The position numbers and the translations under genes were made by a program. Under the pieces are notes generated by a model, which had not been told where the DNA came from, did no database searches, and saw only the letters and a list, made by a program, of their open reading frames with translations. Shown in pieces: positions 8,444 through 17,230 of a DNA stretch of 64,000 bases (positions are counted from its first letter, which is position 1; every line of letters begins with the position of its first letter). This stretch comes from Candidatus Melainabacteria bacterium (GTDB taxonomy: Bacteria > Cyanobacteriota > Vampirovibrionia > Obscuribacterales > Obscuribacteraceae), in the NCBI GenBank assembly GCA_016212515.1, contig JACRFZ010000095.1, positions 58,957 to 122,956 of the forward strand, read 5' to 3'.

Positions 8444-10661
8444 CAATTCCGGGCTTCAAGGATACTTCCAGGTTGATTTTCCTCTGGTCGGCATTAACCA
8501 AAAATGGTCTAAGAGCCATCAATCGAACCTGTGACTGACGGTTGCTCACATCGTCGATTGCAAGACTGGTTAGACATTTTGAACCGGCAAGCAGTGGAAT
8601 CAATTTCTCTGGAATGTCTTCTTCCCTCACTCTCAGGTAGTGGATATTGCTTTCCCTTTTAAGAGTCTGTAGGGAGTCTTCGTTCCATTTGTAGCCGAAG
8701 ATGATCAGCGTTTTCAATGATGGTGTCTTGAGTAAGCGCAGCATTGTCTTATGTGAAATGGGCTGTCCCTTCAGGTTGAGAATGGAAATTCGTTTGTTTT
8801 GCGCAAGACGCTCAAGCATTCTTGCAATGTGAGGAGCCTCTCTTGCCGGTGTTTGTTCATATAGATTCACCATGGCAAAAATTCTTAGATTTGTCAGGCA
8901 ATTTAGATTGGCCACGCTCTTCATGTTGGTTTTGCATTCAACCAGTTCCAGTTCATTCAAGTGGGGCAGTCGGTCCAGTGCTGATAGATCTGCCGATTGC
9001 AGGGAGCCCTGGCGAAACAGCAGGTAGACCAGTCTCTTCCATGGTCTGGCTATGTCTAGGATTTGCTCAAACTGCTCTGCTGAGGCCAAGTCTTCGACCT
9101 TCATTCCAGAGATATCTTCGTCTTCAAAGATTTTGAGTTCTGAGATATGGAAGTCGGTAAGTGAAAAGCCTATCAATGCCGGCACCACAAGATTTAACCG
9201 GTTCATTTCATCGACCAGTGTTTCTCTTGAGCGACTGTTCTTGTAGTAGCTCATGTTTTCTGAACCTTTGGGGAAAGTCAGAACTATAGTGTTTGGACCT
9301 ACCTTTTCTCTTTTTATGGATGGCGGGTGAATGGTCAGCGGATCTTTCGATTTACTTTTGGAGGTAGTGGGCATTTCCAGGGCAGTGCTTGTAGGTCTTC
9401 CCTTTTCTTGCCGGTTGGGACCCTGGTTAATGCTCTCAATCTTGTGCTTGTTATATGTTTTATTGCCTGTAACCGCGGTATTATCGGTGCTCGGCTTGGC
9501 TGCGCTGCCTTCAGGTTCTGCCACCCGGAGAAAAGACTTCGCACTTGACCGGAAATAATTGTAGGCACCAAAAGCAGTGCCTGCAATGAGCAAGAGAGCA
9601 AGAGCAAAAAGTGCAGGTGCCAGCCATTTCTTCCTCCTGTCTTTCTGTGTTTGCGATGCACTCTCCGGCTGCAAGAGGGCGGCAGTGTTTTTGTATGTTT
9701 CATCACTCTGGCTTTGGATAGCGATTGGCTTGCCGACAGAGATTCTCTCCAGATCGTGAATGAGACTATCCATATTCTGATATCGATCTTCTTTGCGCTT
9801 AGCGAGCATCCTTGCTACGGCATTTTCCAGGTCATCAGAGAAAGTGCTCAGGGGCGACATCTCACTTAATTTTGGTGGACTTTTGGATTCGTGCATCATG
9901 AAAGTTTCCAGGGGAGTCTGACCGTGGAAGGGCACTAGCCCTGTCAGGGCCTCGAAGATACTGCAGCCGAAGGAATAAATGTCGGAGCGGACGTCCAGAA
10001 GTTCGCCCCGGCATTGCTCGGGGCTCATGTATAGCGGTGAGCCGAAGACATTACCGGTTCTGGTCAGATTTTGTTCTTCCTTGACCCGGACAAGACTTTG
10101 CTCCATCATCTTGTTCTCAATTACCCGGGCCAGACCGAAGTCTACGAGCTTTACCGAAGGTCCCTGCGAGGCTTGCGTGACAGCTTGCTCATTGGGCGCA
10201 AGAAGCATGATGTTTGCAGGTTTGACGTCCCGGTGGATGATATGTTGTTTGTGGGCGGCTTCCAGCGCCGATGCTACTTTCAGAAAGCAAGCCAGGGCAT
10301 CGGGTTGCGGCATTGGTCCACGCTCTTTCAGGGCGTCTGCCAGGCTTATGCCGGTCAGTAGCTCCATGACATAGTAAGGGCACCTTTGCCTGTCAATTCC
10401 CATGTTGAAGATGCGCACTATGCCGGGGTGATTCAACTTGGCCAGGGCTTGCGCTTCCCTTTGAAAACGCAGCCAGTTCTCTTCCGTCAAAAGATCTAGG
10501 GGAAGTAGCTTGATGGCATAGTCTTGCTTGATGAAGCGGTGGCTGGCTCGGAAAACCACTCCCATGCCGCCCTTGCCCAGGAACTCCTGCAAAACATAGT
10601 CTTCGCCGACGGTAACACCGGGCTTGTAGGAAAACTTTTCTGACTCCGGCTCAGTCGCCAT
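8436..10661 (-). CDS. Membrane Ser/Thr protein kinase (Hanks type) with C-terminal leucine-rich-like domain
   Basis: A 741-residue protein read from ATG 10661 (MATEPESEK); an upstream in-frame start at 10739 would bury deep in the previous gene. The kinase domain spans about 22-310: glycine loop GKGGMGVV (29-36), Lys51, HRDVKPAN (143-150), DFG (174-176) and SPE (213-215), all intact. A single membrane helix at 346-370 follows, then a Thr/Lys-rich linker and an external region (480-741) with leucine-patterned repeats such as LPHLNELELVECKTNM. I infer a receptor-like kinase (PknB-like layout). Its ATG overlaps the end of the upstream gene by 11 bp. Confidence 0.93.
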   Translation of the reverse strand: MATEPESEKFSYKPGVTVGEDYVLQEFLGKGGMGVVFRASHRFIKQDYAIKLLPLDLLTEENWLRFQREAQALAKLNHPGIVRIFNMGIDRQRCPYYVMELLTGISLADALKERGPMPQPDALACFLKVASALEAAHKQHIIHRDVKPANIMLLAPNEQAVTQASQGPSVKLVDFGLARVIENKMMEQSLVRVKEEQNLTRTGNVFGSPLYMSPEQCRGELLDVRSDIYSFGCSIFEALTGLVPFHGQTPLETFMMHESKSPPKLSEMSPLSTFSDDLENAVARMLAKRKEDRYQNMDSLIHDLERISVGKPIAIQSQSDETYKNTAALLQPESASQTQKDRRKKWLAPALFALALLLIAGTAFGAYNYFRSSAKSFLRVAEPEGSAAKPSTDNTAVTGNKTYNKHKIESINQGPNRQEKGRPTSTALEMPTTSKSKSKDPLTIHPPSIKREKVGPNTIVLTFPKGSENMSYYKNSRSRETLVDEMNRLNLVVPALIGFSLTDFHISELKIFEDEDISGMKVEDLASAEQFEQILDIARPWKRLVYLLFRQGSLQSADLSALDRLPHLNELELVECKTNMKSVANLNCLTNLRIFAMVNLYEQTPAREAPHIARMLERLAQNKRISILNLKGQPISHKTMLRLLKTPSLKTLIIFGYKWNEDSLQTLKRESNIHYLRVREEDIPEKLIPLLAGSKCLTSLAIDDVSNRQSQVRLMALRPFLVNADQRKINLEVSLKPGIDY

Positions 10662-11289
10662 TGTCCAGTCTTTTTTGCCAGGCAATTGGCATGAAAATGC
10701 GCTCTGTAATGGAGCCGTTCCAGGAAGGCTTGAAACCATGTTTTTTTAACACTTCCATGATTTCATGGCCGATCGGCAGTCCGTCGGAATCTTCTCCGGA
10801 AATAGCGGAGAAGGCAAGATTCAAGCCGGCTCCGTTCACTGCTCGTTCTAAGTCCTGACCATGGTAGAAGCAGCCGCCTCTTACTTTGTTCAAAAGACCT
10901 TTTGCATGCCATTCATTGGTCACCACCTCGTCCCACTCGGACCAGCCATCACTCAAAGTGTAGCCGGCATTTTCCAGAGACACTATGCCCCGCTCGGTCA
11001 GTTCGGCGAAGGCTTGTTGAAGTCTGTCGCAATCGGTGCTTTCCGGCCAGTTCTTTTCTGCCTTGCGCTTTTCGTCGAAGCGACTGGCGATGATTTTTTT
11101 CAACTTTGCGATCTGTTCATCACTCAAGCAATCTATCGATTCTTCGTCTTCCTCTTCATTCTCGTACCAGCCTTCCGTCAAAGCTTCCACCGCTTCTTCC
11201 AGGATCTGCTCCTGGGTGTAAAAGCCGCTCCAGACCTTGAAAGGGATCAAGTCTTCCTCGATCACTTGCCAGGCGCTATTTTCGTGCAT
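10651..11289 (-). CDS. Hypothetical cytoplasmic protein (DUF6891-like)
   Basis: A 212-residue acidic protein with no signal or membrane segment. The central part (AFAELTERGIVSLENAGYTLSDGWSE) recalls the DUF6891 family as I remember it; this is recognition from memory, not a search. Function unknown. The 3' end overlaps the kinase start by 11 bp, so the protein may be a partner or substrate of the kinase. Divergent from the DUF1444-like gene with a 49-bp gap. Confidence 0.75.
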   Translation of the reverse strand: MHENSAWQVIEEDLIPFKVWSGFYTQEQILEEAVEALTEGWYENEEEDEESIDCLSDEQIAKLKKIIASRFDEKRKAEKNWPESTDCDRLQQAFAELTERGIVSLENAGYTLSDGWSEWDEVVTNEWHAKGLLNKVRGGCFYHGQDLERAVNGAGLNLAFSAISGEDSDGLPIGHEIMEVLKKHGFKPSWNGSITERIFMPIAWQKRLDNGD

Positions 11290-11338
11290 TTTGAGCCCTC
11301 GAATGAATTGGTTCGAACGGTGGACCTAAGGATATATA

Positions 11339-12541
11339 ATGATACCAATGTCTCCCCTTACTAGTCCTGAACAATTTGCCCAGATGGTAGCCGAGCGCCT
11401 CAGACAGCGCATCGCTTCTGCTCACGTGGAATACGGAGCCAGCCGCTTTGAACTCTTTGTCAAGGGAGAGAAGGGGCAACTCATAGGCAAGGTCTTTCTG
11501 GGCAATTTCTATCGTGAGTTTTTGGAGAGTGACCTGCACGGGCAGGAGCTGATAATGTTGCGGGCCTGTCAGGTAATTGAGGCTCCTGATCTGGCCGGCA
11601 TAGATTTTGAAAGTCGTCTTTATCCACAGATCAAGGACCGCTGGTCAATAGAGAAGGCAAGACTTTCGTCGGTACATCTGCCCTATGTGGAGCTGAGTGA
11701 GCATGCGGCATTGCTTCTCGCTTACGATTTGCCTGAGCGTATTTCCTATGTGGGCAGCGTACAACTGGATAGTTGGCAGCTCAGCTTTGATATGGCATTG
11801 CACAATGCCAGCGCCAATTTATATAGTCGCACCACTTTCAATTTCGAAGAAGTATTTGACGAGAACACTGGTGCTCTGCTCTTTGCCGTTTCGCCCTGGC
11901 GCGATCACTATGATTGCGGACGCTTTGTTTTTGCTTCCGAGATATTGAAATTACCGGTTCAGGGCGAACACGTGGTCTTTTTGATCAGCCCCAGTTATAT
12001 GTTTATAACCGGTTCCAGAAGCGATCGAGGGTTGCTTTTTGCGCTTTCGGAGCTACGGGCCAATTTGGCAGATCCCCATGCGCTGCCGCCGTTCCCCGTA
12101 CTTTTGAACCGAGACGGGTACAGACCTTTTGAAATTTCCCCTGATAATCCGCTTCATCATCTTTTCGAGGAAGCACAGGCCGGCTATCTCAAAAATGTTT
12201 ATGCAGATCAGCGCCAGTGCCTGTTTGGACAGTTCAATCGGCTTGTACCAGGGCTCTATATTTGCCAGTATGATGTGGTGCCAGATGGCTACAGAGTGGG
12301 CGTTAGAACTTCAGCGGTTATAGACCAGCGGCGCTTGCCCTGTCTGGTGCCCCAGGTGAGCCAGGTGCACTTTCGCTCAGGGGAGGGACCGCCAAACTCT
12401 GCCAGTTTCGCAGCTTTTCTATCGGTGATGGCCGATGCCATCCAGACCACCGATTTCTATCCTGCCCTTTACCGCCTCAATCGCTTTCCTTCCGCCCATG
12501 AGCTTGGGCAGATGAGTTACTTGAGCGGAGAGCTTGGCTAG
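11339..12541 (+). CDS. DUF1444/UPF0354-like protein
   Basis: A 400-residue soluble protein whose ATG lies 8 nt behind AAGGA. The order of elements, including RLYPQIKDRW, then LAYDLPERISYV, NLYSRTTFNFEE, and RFVFASEI, resembles the DUF1444 (YtpQ/UPF0354) family. It is longer than those proteins, with an extra C-terminal domain (260-400). No catalytic motif is apparent. The family has no established biochemical role that I can name. Tandem 36-bp repeats begin 44 bp downstream. Confidence 0.78.
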   Translation: MIPMSPLTSPEQFAQMVAERLRQRIASAHVEYGASRFELFVKGEKGQLIGKVFLGNFYREFLESDLHGQELIMLRACQVIEAPDLAGIDFESRLYPQIKDRWSIEKARLSSVHLPYVELSEHAALLLAYDLPERISYVGSVQLDSWQLSFDMALHNASANLYSRTTFNFEEVFDENTGALLFAVSPWRDHYDCGRFVFASEILKLPVQGEHVVFLISPSYMFITGSRSDRGLLFALSELRANLADPHALPPFPVLLNRDGYRPFEISPDNPLHHLFEEAQAGYLKNVYADQRQCLFGQFNRLVPGLYICQYDVVPDGYRVGVRTSAVIDQRRLPCLVPQVSQVHFRSGEGPPNSASFAAFLSVMADAIQTTDFYPALYRLNRFPSAHELGQMSYLSGELG

Positions 12542-12584
12542 AAGGGCGCGAGAATTCCGGCTGTTACGTGTCACCCGGCTGTAC

Positions 12585-12702
12585 CTGGTTATCCGACTCT
12601 TCCCTGAACGCCAGCTGTTACTGGTTATCCGACTCTTCCCTGAACGCCAGCTGTTACTGGTTATCCGACTCTTCCCTGAACGCCAGCTGTTACTGGTTAT
12701 CC
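12585..12702. repeat. 36-bp tandem repeat, about 3.3 units, followed by 16-bp doublet
   Basis: Three identical 36-bp units start at 12585, 12621 and 12657 (CTGGTTATCCGACTCTTCCC onward), with a partial fourth at 12693. A 16-bp element (CTGTTACGTGTTGTCC) then appears twice up to about 12735. The array sits between two convergent genes. Perfect identity between units suggests recent expansion. Confidence 0.92.
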
Positions 12703-12768
12703 CTGTTACGTGTTGTCCCTGTTACGTGTTGTCCCCACGGTTTCCTGCTCCATTCAAAGACAGCCCTG

Positions 12769-13659
12769 CTATTTGCCAGAAACCCGGTGAGCTTCAACCT
12801 CGCGAGCAATAATGAGGGCGGTATCCTCAGCGGCTTCGTTGTTTTCCCTCATCACGTAAGTGTTTTGCATTTGACGAAGAAGCATAAACTTAGTGCTGAA
12901 ATCCGGTGTTTTGCCCCTGTCCTCCAGAAGAGAAAATATTCTCTTCGCTGTAGACTCAGCGCCTTGAGGGCGGAGGCGGTCAACCAATATCGAAGTGGCA
13001 TCGTAAATGTCAAAATTTCTATTGCGACTCTTGCTCGATAGGGACTGCGCTAGCTGGTCGGCGAGCACTGCTTCTGCTTCTTGCAATCGACCTTCCTTGA
13101 GATAAATATTGGAGAGAAGTATACTGGCTCCGATAGAGTCACCCTTCTGTCTGGTCAGGAGACTCCGGCACTGTTCTTTTGCCGTTTGCCTGAACAATGC
13201 GGCCCGGCAGGTGTGTCCTCGTAATTCTTCGCACTGGTATTGCCAGTACGTCACCTGCGCTCGACTGTAATCTATGTTTGCGATTCTGTAGATCTTATTG
13301 AGCCTGCTCAGTAGGCGTGCTTCTCCTTTGTAGTCTTGAGAGTATTCCAGGGAGTGACATAGACCCTCGACCGCCTTCAGTCTATAGCCCCAGTAAAGCT
13401 CTGAACTGTCTCCGGACTGCCTTGGCGGTTCAACTAGTGAACCTGGCGTCATTGCCAGTTGGAATGCCCGCCCGGCTAGAGATTGCTGTCCCAGTCGCAT
13501 AGAGCGGAAGCCTTGCACCATCAGGCGCTTGCGCAGCCCCCACTCGGCTTTCTCCAGGGGTAGTCTCAAATTGAAATTGAGGCAGGCGGTGGCCAGAAAG
13601 ATCAAGAGACCGGCAACGAGAACGCGCGGTCTAGAGGGACACGAAAATGTTGCAGTCAT
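12769..13659 (-). CDS. Membrane-anchored TPR-like protein
   Basis: A 296-residue protein. One N-terminal hydrophobic helix (VLVAGLLIFLATACLNF, about 13-29) could be a membrane anchor; the cysteine in ATAC might be a lipobox but the context is weak. Residues 60-290 are helical with TPR-like spacing, clearest around ASILLSNIYLKEGRLQEAEAVL. No enzyme motif. Likely a periplasmic scaffold. It converges with the DUF1444-like gene across the 36-bp repeat array. Confidence 0.75.
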   Translation of the reverse strand: MTATFSCPSRPRVLVAGLLIFLATACLNFNLRLPLEKAEWGLRKRLMVQGFRSMRLGQQSLAGRAFQLAMTPGSLVEPPRQSGDSSELYWGYRLKAVEGLCHSLEYSQDYKGEARLLSRLNKIYRIANIDYSRAQVTYWQYQCEELRGHTCRAALFRQTAKEQCRSLLTRQKGDSIGASILLSNIYLKEGRLQEAEAVLADQLAQSLSSKSRNRNFDIYDATSILVDRLRPQGAESTAKRIFSLLEDRGKTPDFSTKFMLLRQMQNTYVMRENNEAAEDTALIIAREVEAHRVSGK

Positions 13660-14167
13660 GGCACCCCGCAGATGGATGAATGAGCTCTGTTACTTCTCAC
13701 CCACGCTAGCACTTTTAAATGGGCATGAAAAGAAGCTGGACAACACTATTGGAATTTCTTGCCTTAACTTGAGGGTAAGGTCCTTCTATCAGCAATTTGA
13801 CCTGTCGGCCCGGCGCGCAGTCCCTTAGCTTGCCCTGTGCGCCGGTGTCTCTGACTACCCACCCCTCCGCCCCCTTTATCTTTTTCAAAAGGCAGGCGTG
13901 CGTGAAATTATGCGGAAAATCTTGCAATGGGAGTTAATGTGCAGCATTTTTACCGTAATGAGCGAAAAACGACAAAATTTCGTTTACGCCTCAAAATTGA
14001 AAAAGACATACCGGTTCGCCGCCCGACCGCCCTAAATCGGCTCTGTGAGCGCGCTCGCGGTCAGCTTGGCGCACGTTCAATGATTGTGACATTTGGGTGG
14101 ATGAATTGATTGAAGTCTCATCAGGCAAGGTAAAAAATTAGCGGCAGTCTGTTTTAAAAGGAGCAAA
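13660..14167. other. Intergenic region of about 500 bp, no gene seen
   Basis: The gap lies between divergent genes. Frames on both strands are short, lack ribosome sites and have Cys/Arg-rich translations typical of noise. The last 20 bp hold the ribosome site AAAAGGAG for the following GTG start. AT-rich stretches near 13910-13990 may contain promoters, but I see no convincing pair. Confidence 0.5.
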
Positions 14168-15394
14168 GTGATTAATTTAAAGTTCAATCAGTCTTTTCTG
14201 GGTTTTTGCGCGGCTCTTTTAGGTTTCGCCGTACCTGCTTTTACAGGCCCCTGCCTGGCTCAGCCCCAGACCGGTGCTGTTGAGAAAACTGAGTCTCAGT
14301 CCGGGGAGTCGAACCAGTCCAAACCGCCCCAAGGTCAATCCGGGCAGCCAGCCAATCAGTCAAAACCGTCACAAGGTCAGTCCGGGCAGCCTGCCAACCA
14401 GCCAACGGCTTCATCTGCGCTTGCTCCTGGGCAACTGGAAAAACTAATTAAGGACCGGTATTTGCTCTATCATCAGACTTTGCTGAAAGCTGGAAGCTTC
14501 GATGATGTCTTGCCTTTCCGGTCTGCCAATAGCCGCAAGGAAATGGAGAAGAAGTCGGCTGAAGCCCAGAGCAAGGGAGCGGAAGCCGGCAAGAAGATGA
14601 TGGAAGGTCTCTTTGCCCTGGTCAAGACCATGGAGCCCCGTAATGTCCGGGTTGATTCCGTGAAGGTAATGGGTGATAAGGCCGAACTTTCAGTCAGTGC
14701 CTTAGACGGCGGGCAATTTTCCGATGCTGTAACCGCCGGTTTGGGCGGTATTGCCAGGGGGCTGACCGGTGCCTCCCGGGGTGGGTCGCAGCCCGGGCAA
14801 CCTATGCGCAGCACCACCGTCGGCAAGATAAATATGTTCAAGGAAGACGGCAACTGGATGGTGGGCGATGAAAGTTGGTCTACCAGGGTGACTAATTTGA
14901 CTCCTGCTCAAGAGGCTAAGCGAGCCGCTGAGGAAGCAGCCAAAAAGGGACTGAGTTCCTGGTGCGCTCCGGCTGCTTCCATGGACTTTCCCAAAAAGCC
15001 GGCTGCCGGCAGTTTGAACGGCCAGGCTTTTGTGGTGGAAGGGGCTGAGTTCAATAACGGCAATCTGACTTTGCGCCAGGGGCGGGATTTCTTTGCCGAC
15101 CGAGAAGTTTTGATTTTTCTCTTTGGTCTGGAGGGCAATCCGGACGGTCAGCAGATAGCCGTTCGTGACGGCGAGCCGGTGGGCGGCAAGGGCACCTGTC
15201 ATGTGCACATGAGCTATAAGGTGCCCGGTAAAGACTTACCGACGACCAAAATGTTTATGCCGAGCGACGGCTACGGCATCAGACTGGCTTTCGGGCAGAG
15301 AAAGAACGGACTTTTACCCGGCTATATTGTTCTGCGATTGCCTGATAAAGCGCAGAGTTATGTGCAGGGTTATTTCTATGCCAAATTGAAATAG
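14168..15394 (+). CDS. Exported protein with Gln/Pro-rich duplicated linker
   Basis: A 408-residue protein. The GTG start is supported by AAAAGGAG five bases upstream. A signal peptide (residues 1-32, ending near CLAQPQ) precedes a Gln/Ser/Pro linker containing a 14-residue direct repeat (QSKPxQGQSGQPAN twice). Two folded parts follow: a helical segment with a beta domain (80-245; compare nuclear-transport-factor-like DUFs) and a beta-rich C-terminus (270-408). I recognise no family. The protein is probably periplasmic or surface-exposed. Confidence 0.78.
   Translation: MINLKFNQSFLGFCAALLGFAVPAFTGPCLAQPQTGAVEKTESQSGESNQSKPPQGQSGQPANQSKPSQGQSGQPANQPTASSALAPGQLEKLIKDRYLLYHQTLLKAGSFDDVLPFRSANSRKEMEKKSAEAQSKGAEAGKKMMEGLFALVKTMEPRNVRVDSVKVMGDKAELSVSALDGGQFSDAVTAGLGGIARGLTGASRGGSQPGQPMRSTTVGKINMFKEDGNWMVGDESWSTRVTNLTPAQEAKRAAEEAAKKGLSSWCAPAASMDFPKKPAAGSLNGQAFVVEGAEFNNGNLTLRQGRDFFADREVLIFLFGLEGNPDGQQIAVRDGEPVGGKGTCHVHMSYKVPGKDLPTTKMFMPSDGYGIRLAFGQRKNGLLPGYIVLRLPDKAQSYVQGYFYAKLK
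14315..14398 (+). repeat. 42-bp in-frame direct repeat, 2 units
   Basis: Two tandem 42-bp copies encode QSKPxQGQSGQPAN. The copies differ mainly at third codon positions, so they have been kept under protein-level selection since duplication. Confidence 0.8.
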
Positions 15395-15439
15395 CCCTGC
15401 GCATAACTCACGGCTCTTTGCTGTGCCGGTGTCCGAGCT

Positions 15440-16231
15440 TCAGTTGCGCATCTCCATGAGATTGCCTGACTGGTAGCTCCTCAGCCCCAGCGCGAAACAC
15501 AGGCTGCCAAAGCCCAGCACGGCAAGAGCACCAAGACCGGTTAGCAGAGCCATGTTCCAGTTCAGTTGCTTGAGAGCTTCCGGTGGCAGCCCGGCTACAA
15601 ATCCGGCTGGAATGAGGGTGAAGAGCACCAGCTTTACCCAGCCGTCGAAGAGTGAACTGGGATAGGTGGAAAAGGTGATCATGGAGAAGAACCACTGCTC
15701 CGAGAGTACCTCGGCCTGTCCCAGAAAGAAAGCCAGGCTGCCCCGCATCAGGTTGAAGCCGGTGAAGAGTACTGCCACTGCTACTGTCAGAAAGACATAC
15801 ATGAGGAAGTGCTCCAGGTCCGGTTTAACCAGCAAAAGATAGGCTCCATAGCCGAAGGCCAGGTCACCCATGGCCGTGGGGCTGAGCTTGCCCAGGGCCA
15901 GATGCGGCACCAGGGCTCTGGGGTAGAGCATCCAGGTGTCGAGCTGACCTCGGGCAATTAGCGCGGCTAGATTGTGCAGGTTGAAGCAACAGGCCGCCGA
16001 TAGTCCGAAACCTGCCGAGGCAATGGCCCATAGGGTGACTACATCGGCTTGACCAAAGCCTCTCACAACCGGAAAGCGGTCGAAGAAGATAAGCCAAAAG
16101 GCAAGCCAGGTGGAGTTGTTCAAGACCATGGCCAGAAACTGGCTGGCGAAGGCACTTTTGTATTCCATTTGCATGCGCCAGTTGAGTTTGATATACGCAG
16201 CCGCCAGGCGCAGGTAAGACAGCAATGACAT
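15440..16231 (-). CDS. ABC-2 type exporter permease, second subunit (DUF990-like)
   Basis: A 263-residue integral membrane protein with about six hydrophobic helices. It resembles the permeases formerly called DUF990, which come in pairs with one ATPase. Sequence cues are the N-terminal amphipathic part (YIKLNWRMQMEYKSAFASQF) and the conserved SMITFSTYPSSLFDGW region. It is the third gene of the minus-strand run ATPase, permease 1, permease 2, and lies 180 bp downstream of permease 1, with a 22-bp repeat array in between. The substrate is unknown. Confidence 0.87.
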   Translation of the reverse strand: MSLLSYLRLAAAYIKLNWRMQMEYKSAFASQFLAMVLNNSTWLAFWLIFFDRFPVVRGFGQADVVTLWAIASAGFGLSAACCFNLHNLAALIARGQLDTWMLYPRALVPHLALGKLSPTAMGDLAFGYGAYLLLVKPDLEHFLMYVFLTVAVAVLFTGFNLMRGSLAFFLGQAEVLSEQWFFSMITFSTYPSSLFDGWVKLVLFTLIPAGFVAGLPPEALKQLNWNMALLTGLGALAVLGFGSLCFALGLRSYQSGNLMEMRN

Positions 16232-16305
16232 GAATTTTCCCCTTTGTGTAGAGCGGATAGTCGTTTGGACCTGATCATCCTTTGTGTTTGGCTCTTGATT
16301 TGAGT

Positions 16306-16415
16306 GTTCGTTTAGACGAGACTCAGCGTTCGTTTAGACGAGACTCAGTGTTCGTTTCGACGAGACTCAGCGTTCGTTTCGACGAGACTCAGTGTTCGTT
16401 TCGACGAGACTCAGC
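16306..16415. repeat. 22-bp tandem repeat, 5 units (GTTCGTTTMGACGAGACTCA)
   Basis: Five phased 22-bp units differ only at two positions (A/C in the middle, alternating C/T at the end). The final unit contains the stop codon of permease 1 (TCA at 16411-16413). There are no spacers, so it is not a CRISPR array. It separates the two permease genes of one exporter. Confidence 0.92.
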
Positions 16416-17220
16416 CCCCGTGGGCGGAAACGCGCCGCAGCGCTCTTTGCCAGAGAAGGGCCACCAGGGCGGAAAGTGCTACCAGGCAGGCAAGTTGCCG
16501 AATGGCAAGCTCCAGGAAGGAGGCCGCCAGTTCCGCCTGCGGTGTGGAAAGCAGATGCACCGGACCCCAGACCAGATAAGGAAAGGGCAGGTAGACAACC
16601 AGATTCTTCAACCAGCCTGGAAAGAGATCCAGGGGGATGAGCATCCCACCTAGAATCATGGTCAGTCTCGTGTAGATCAAATAGAGACCGGAGGTATCTT
16701 CCAACCAGAAGGCTGATAGCCCCACAATCAGGTGACCAAGCCCATCTAAGAGGAAGGCCAGGCACACCGATAAGGCAAGCATCAAAAGCGCCTCCGCTCT
16801 CAAATGAATTGGACCGACCAGCGCCAGCGCAATACAGGCTCCCAGAGCCAGATTGAAGGAAAAGCGCACCAGGCGCTCACCCATGTTGGCGCTAAGACAG
16901 TAGAGCGGATAGCTGAGTGGGCGAATTAGCTTCACAGCCAGACTACCGGTGCGCACGTCTTCGTCCACCTGCTGAGCCAGCTTTGGCGCCGACATCCACA
17001 TGGATTCCGTTATGGTCAGGTACCAGAGCATCTCCGCCAGGCTGAGCCCGGCAAGTTTAGACTGCCCGCTTTCACTGTAGGTAGCCTGCCAGAGCTTGAG
17101 GAAGATGTACAGGACAACCAGGAGGAAGGTGCCCCGACCGAGCACCTCGCCTGGATAGGCGAGGTTGGCCCGGGCCGAGATCTTGGCCACGGCAATTAGT
17201 TTTTGTGCTGTTTTTAACAT
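16411..17220 (-). CDS. ABC-2 type exporter permease, first subunit
   Basis: A 269-residue membrane protein read from ATG 17220, which has a strong AGGAAGG ribosome site; longer in-frame versions run into the ATPase gene. About six transmembrane helices, with the conserved SMWMSAPKLAQQVDEDVRTGSLAVKL-type cytoplasmic segment characteristic of DUF990/ABC-2 exporters. It starts 10 bp after the ATPase stop, so the genes are surely an operon. Exported substrate unknown. Confidence 0.9.
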   Translation of the reverse strand: MLKTAQKLIAVAKISARANLAYPGEVLGRGTFLLVVLYIFLKLWQATYSESGQSKLAGLSLAEMLWYLTITESMWMSAPKLAQQVDEDVRTGSLAVKLIRPLSYPLYCLSANMGERLVRFSFNLALGACIALALVGPIHLRAEALLMLALSVCLAFLLDGLGHLIVGLSAFWLEDTSGLYLIYTRLTMILGGMLIPLDLFPGWLKNLVVYLPFPYLVWGPVHLLSTPQAELAASFLELAIRQLACLVALSALVALLWQRALRRVSAHGG

Positions 17221-17230
17221 GACTACCTTC

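Noticed and set aside
16306..16415. Five-unit repeat considered as a CRISPR array
   Set aside because: Units are directly contiguous with no spacers and no cas genes nearby.
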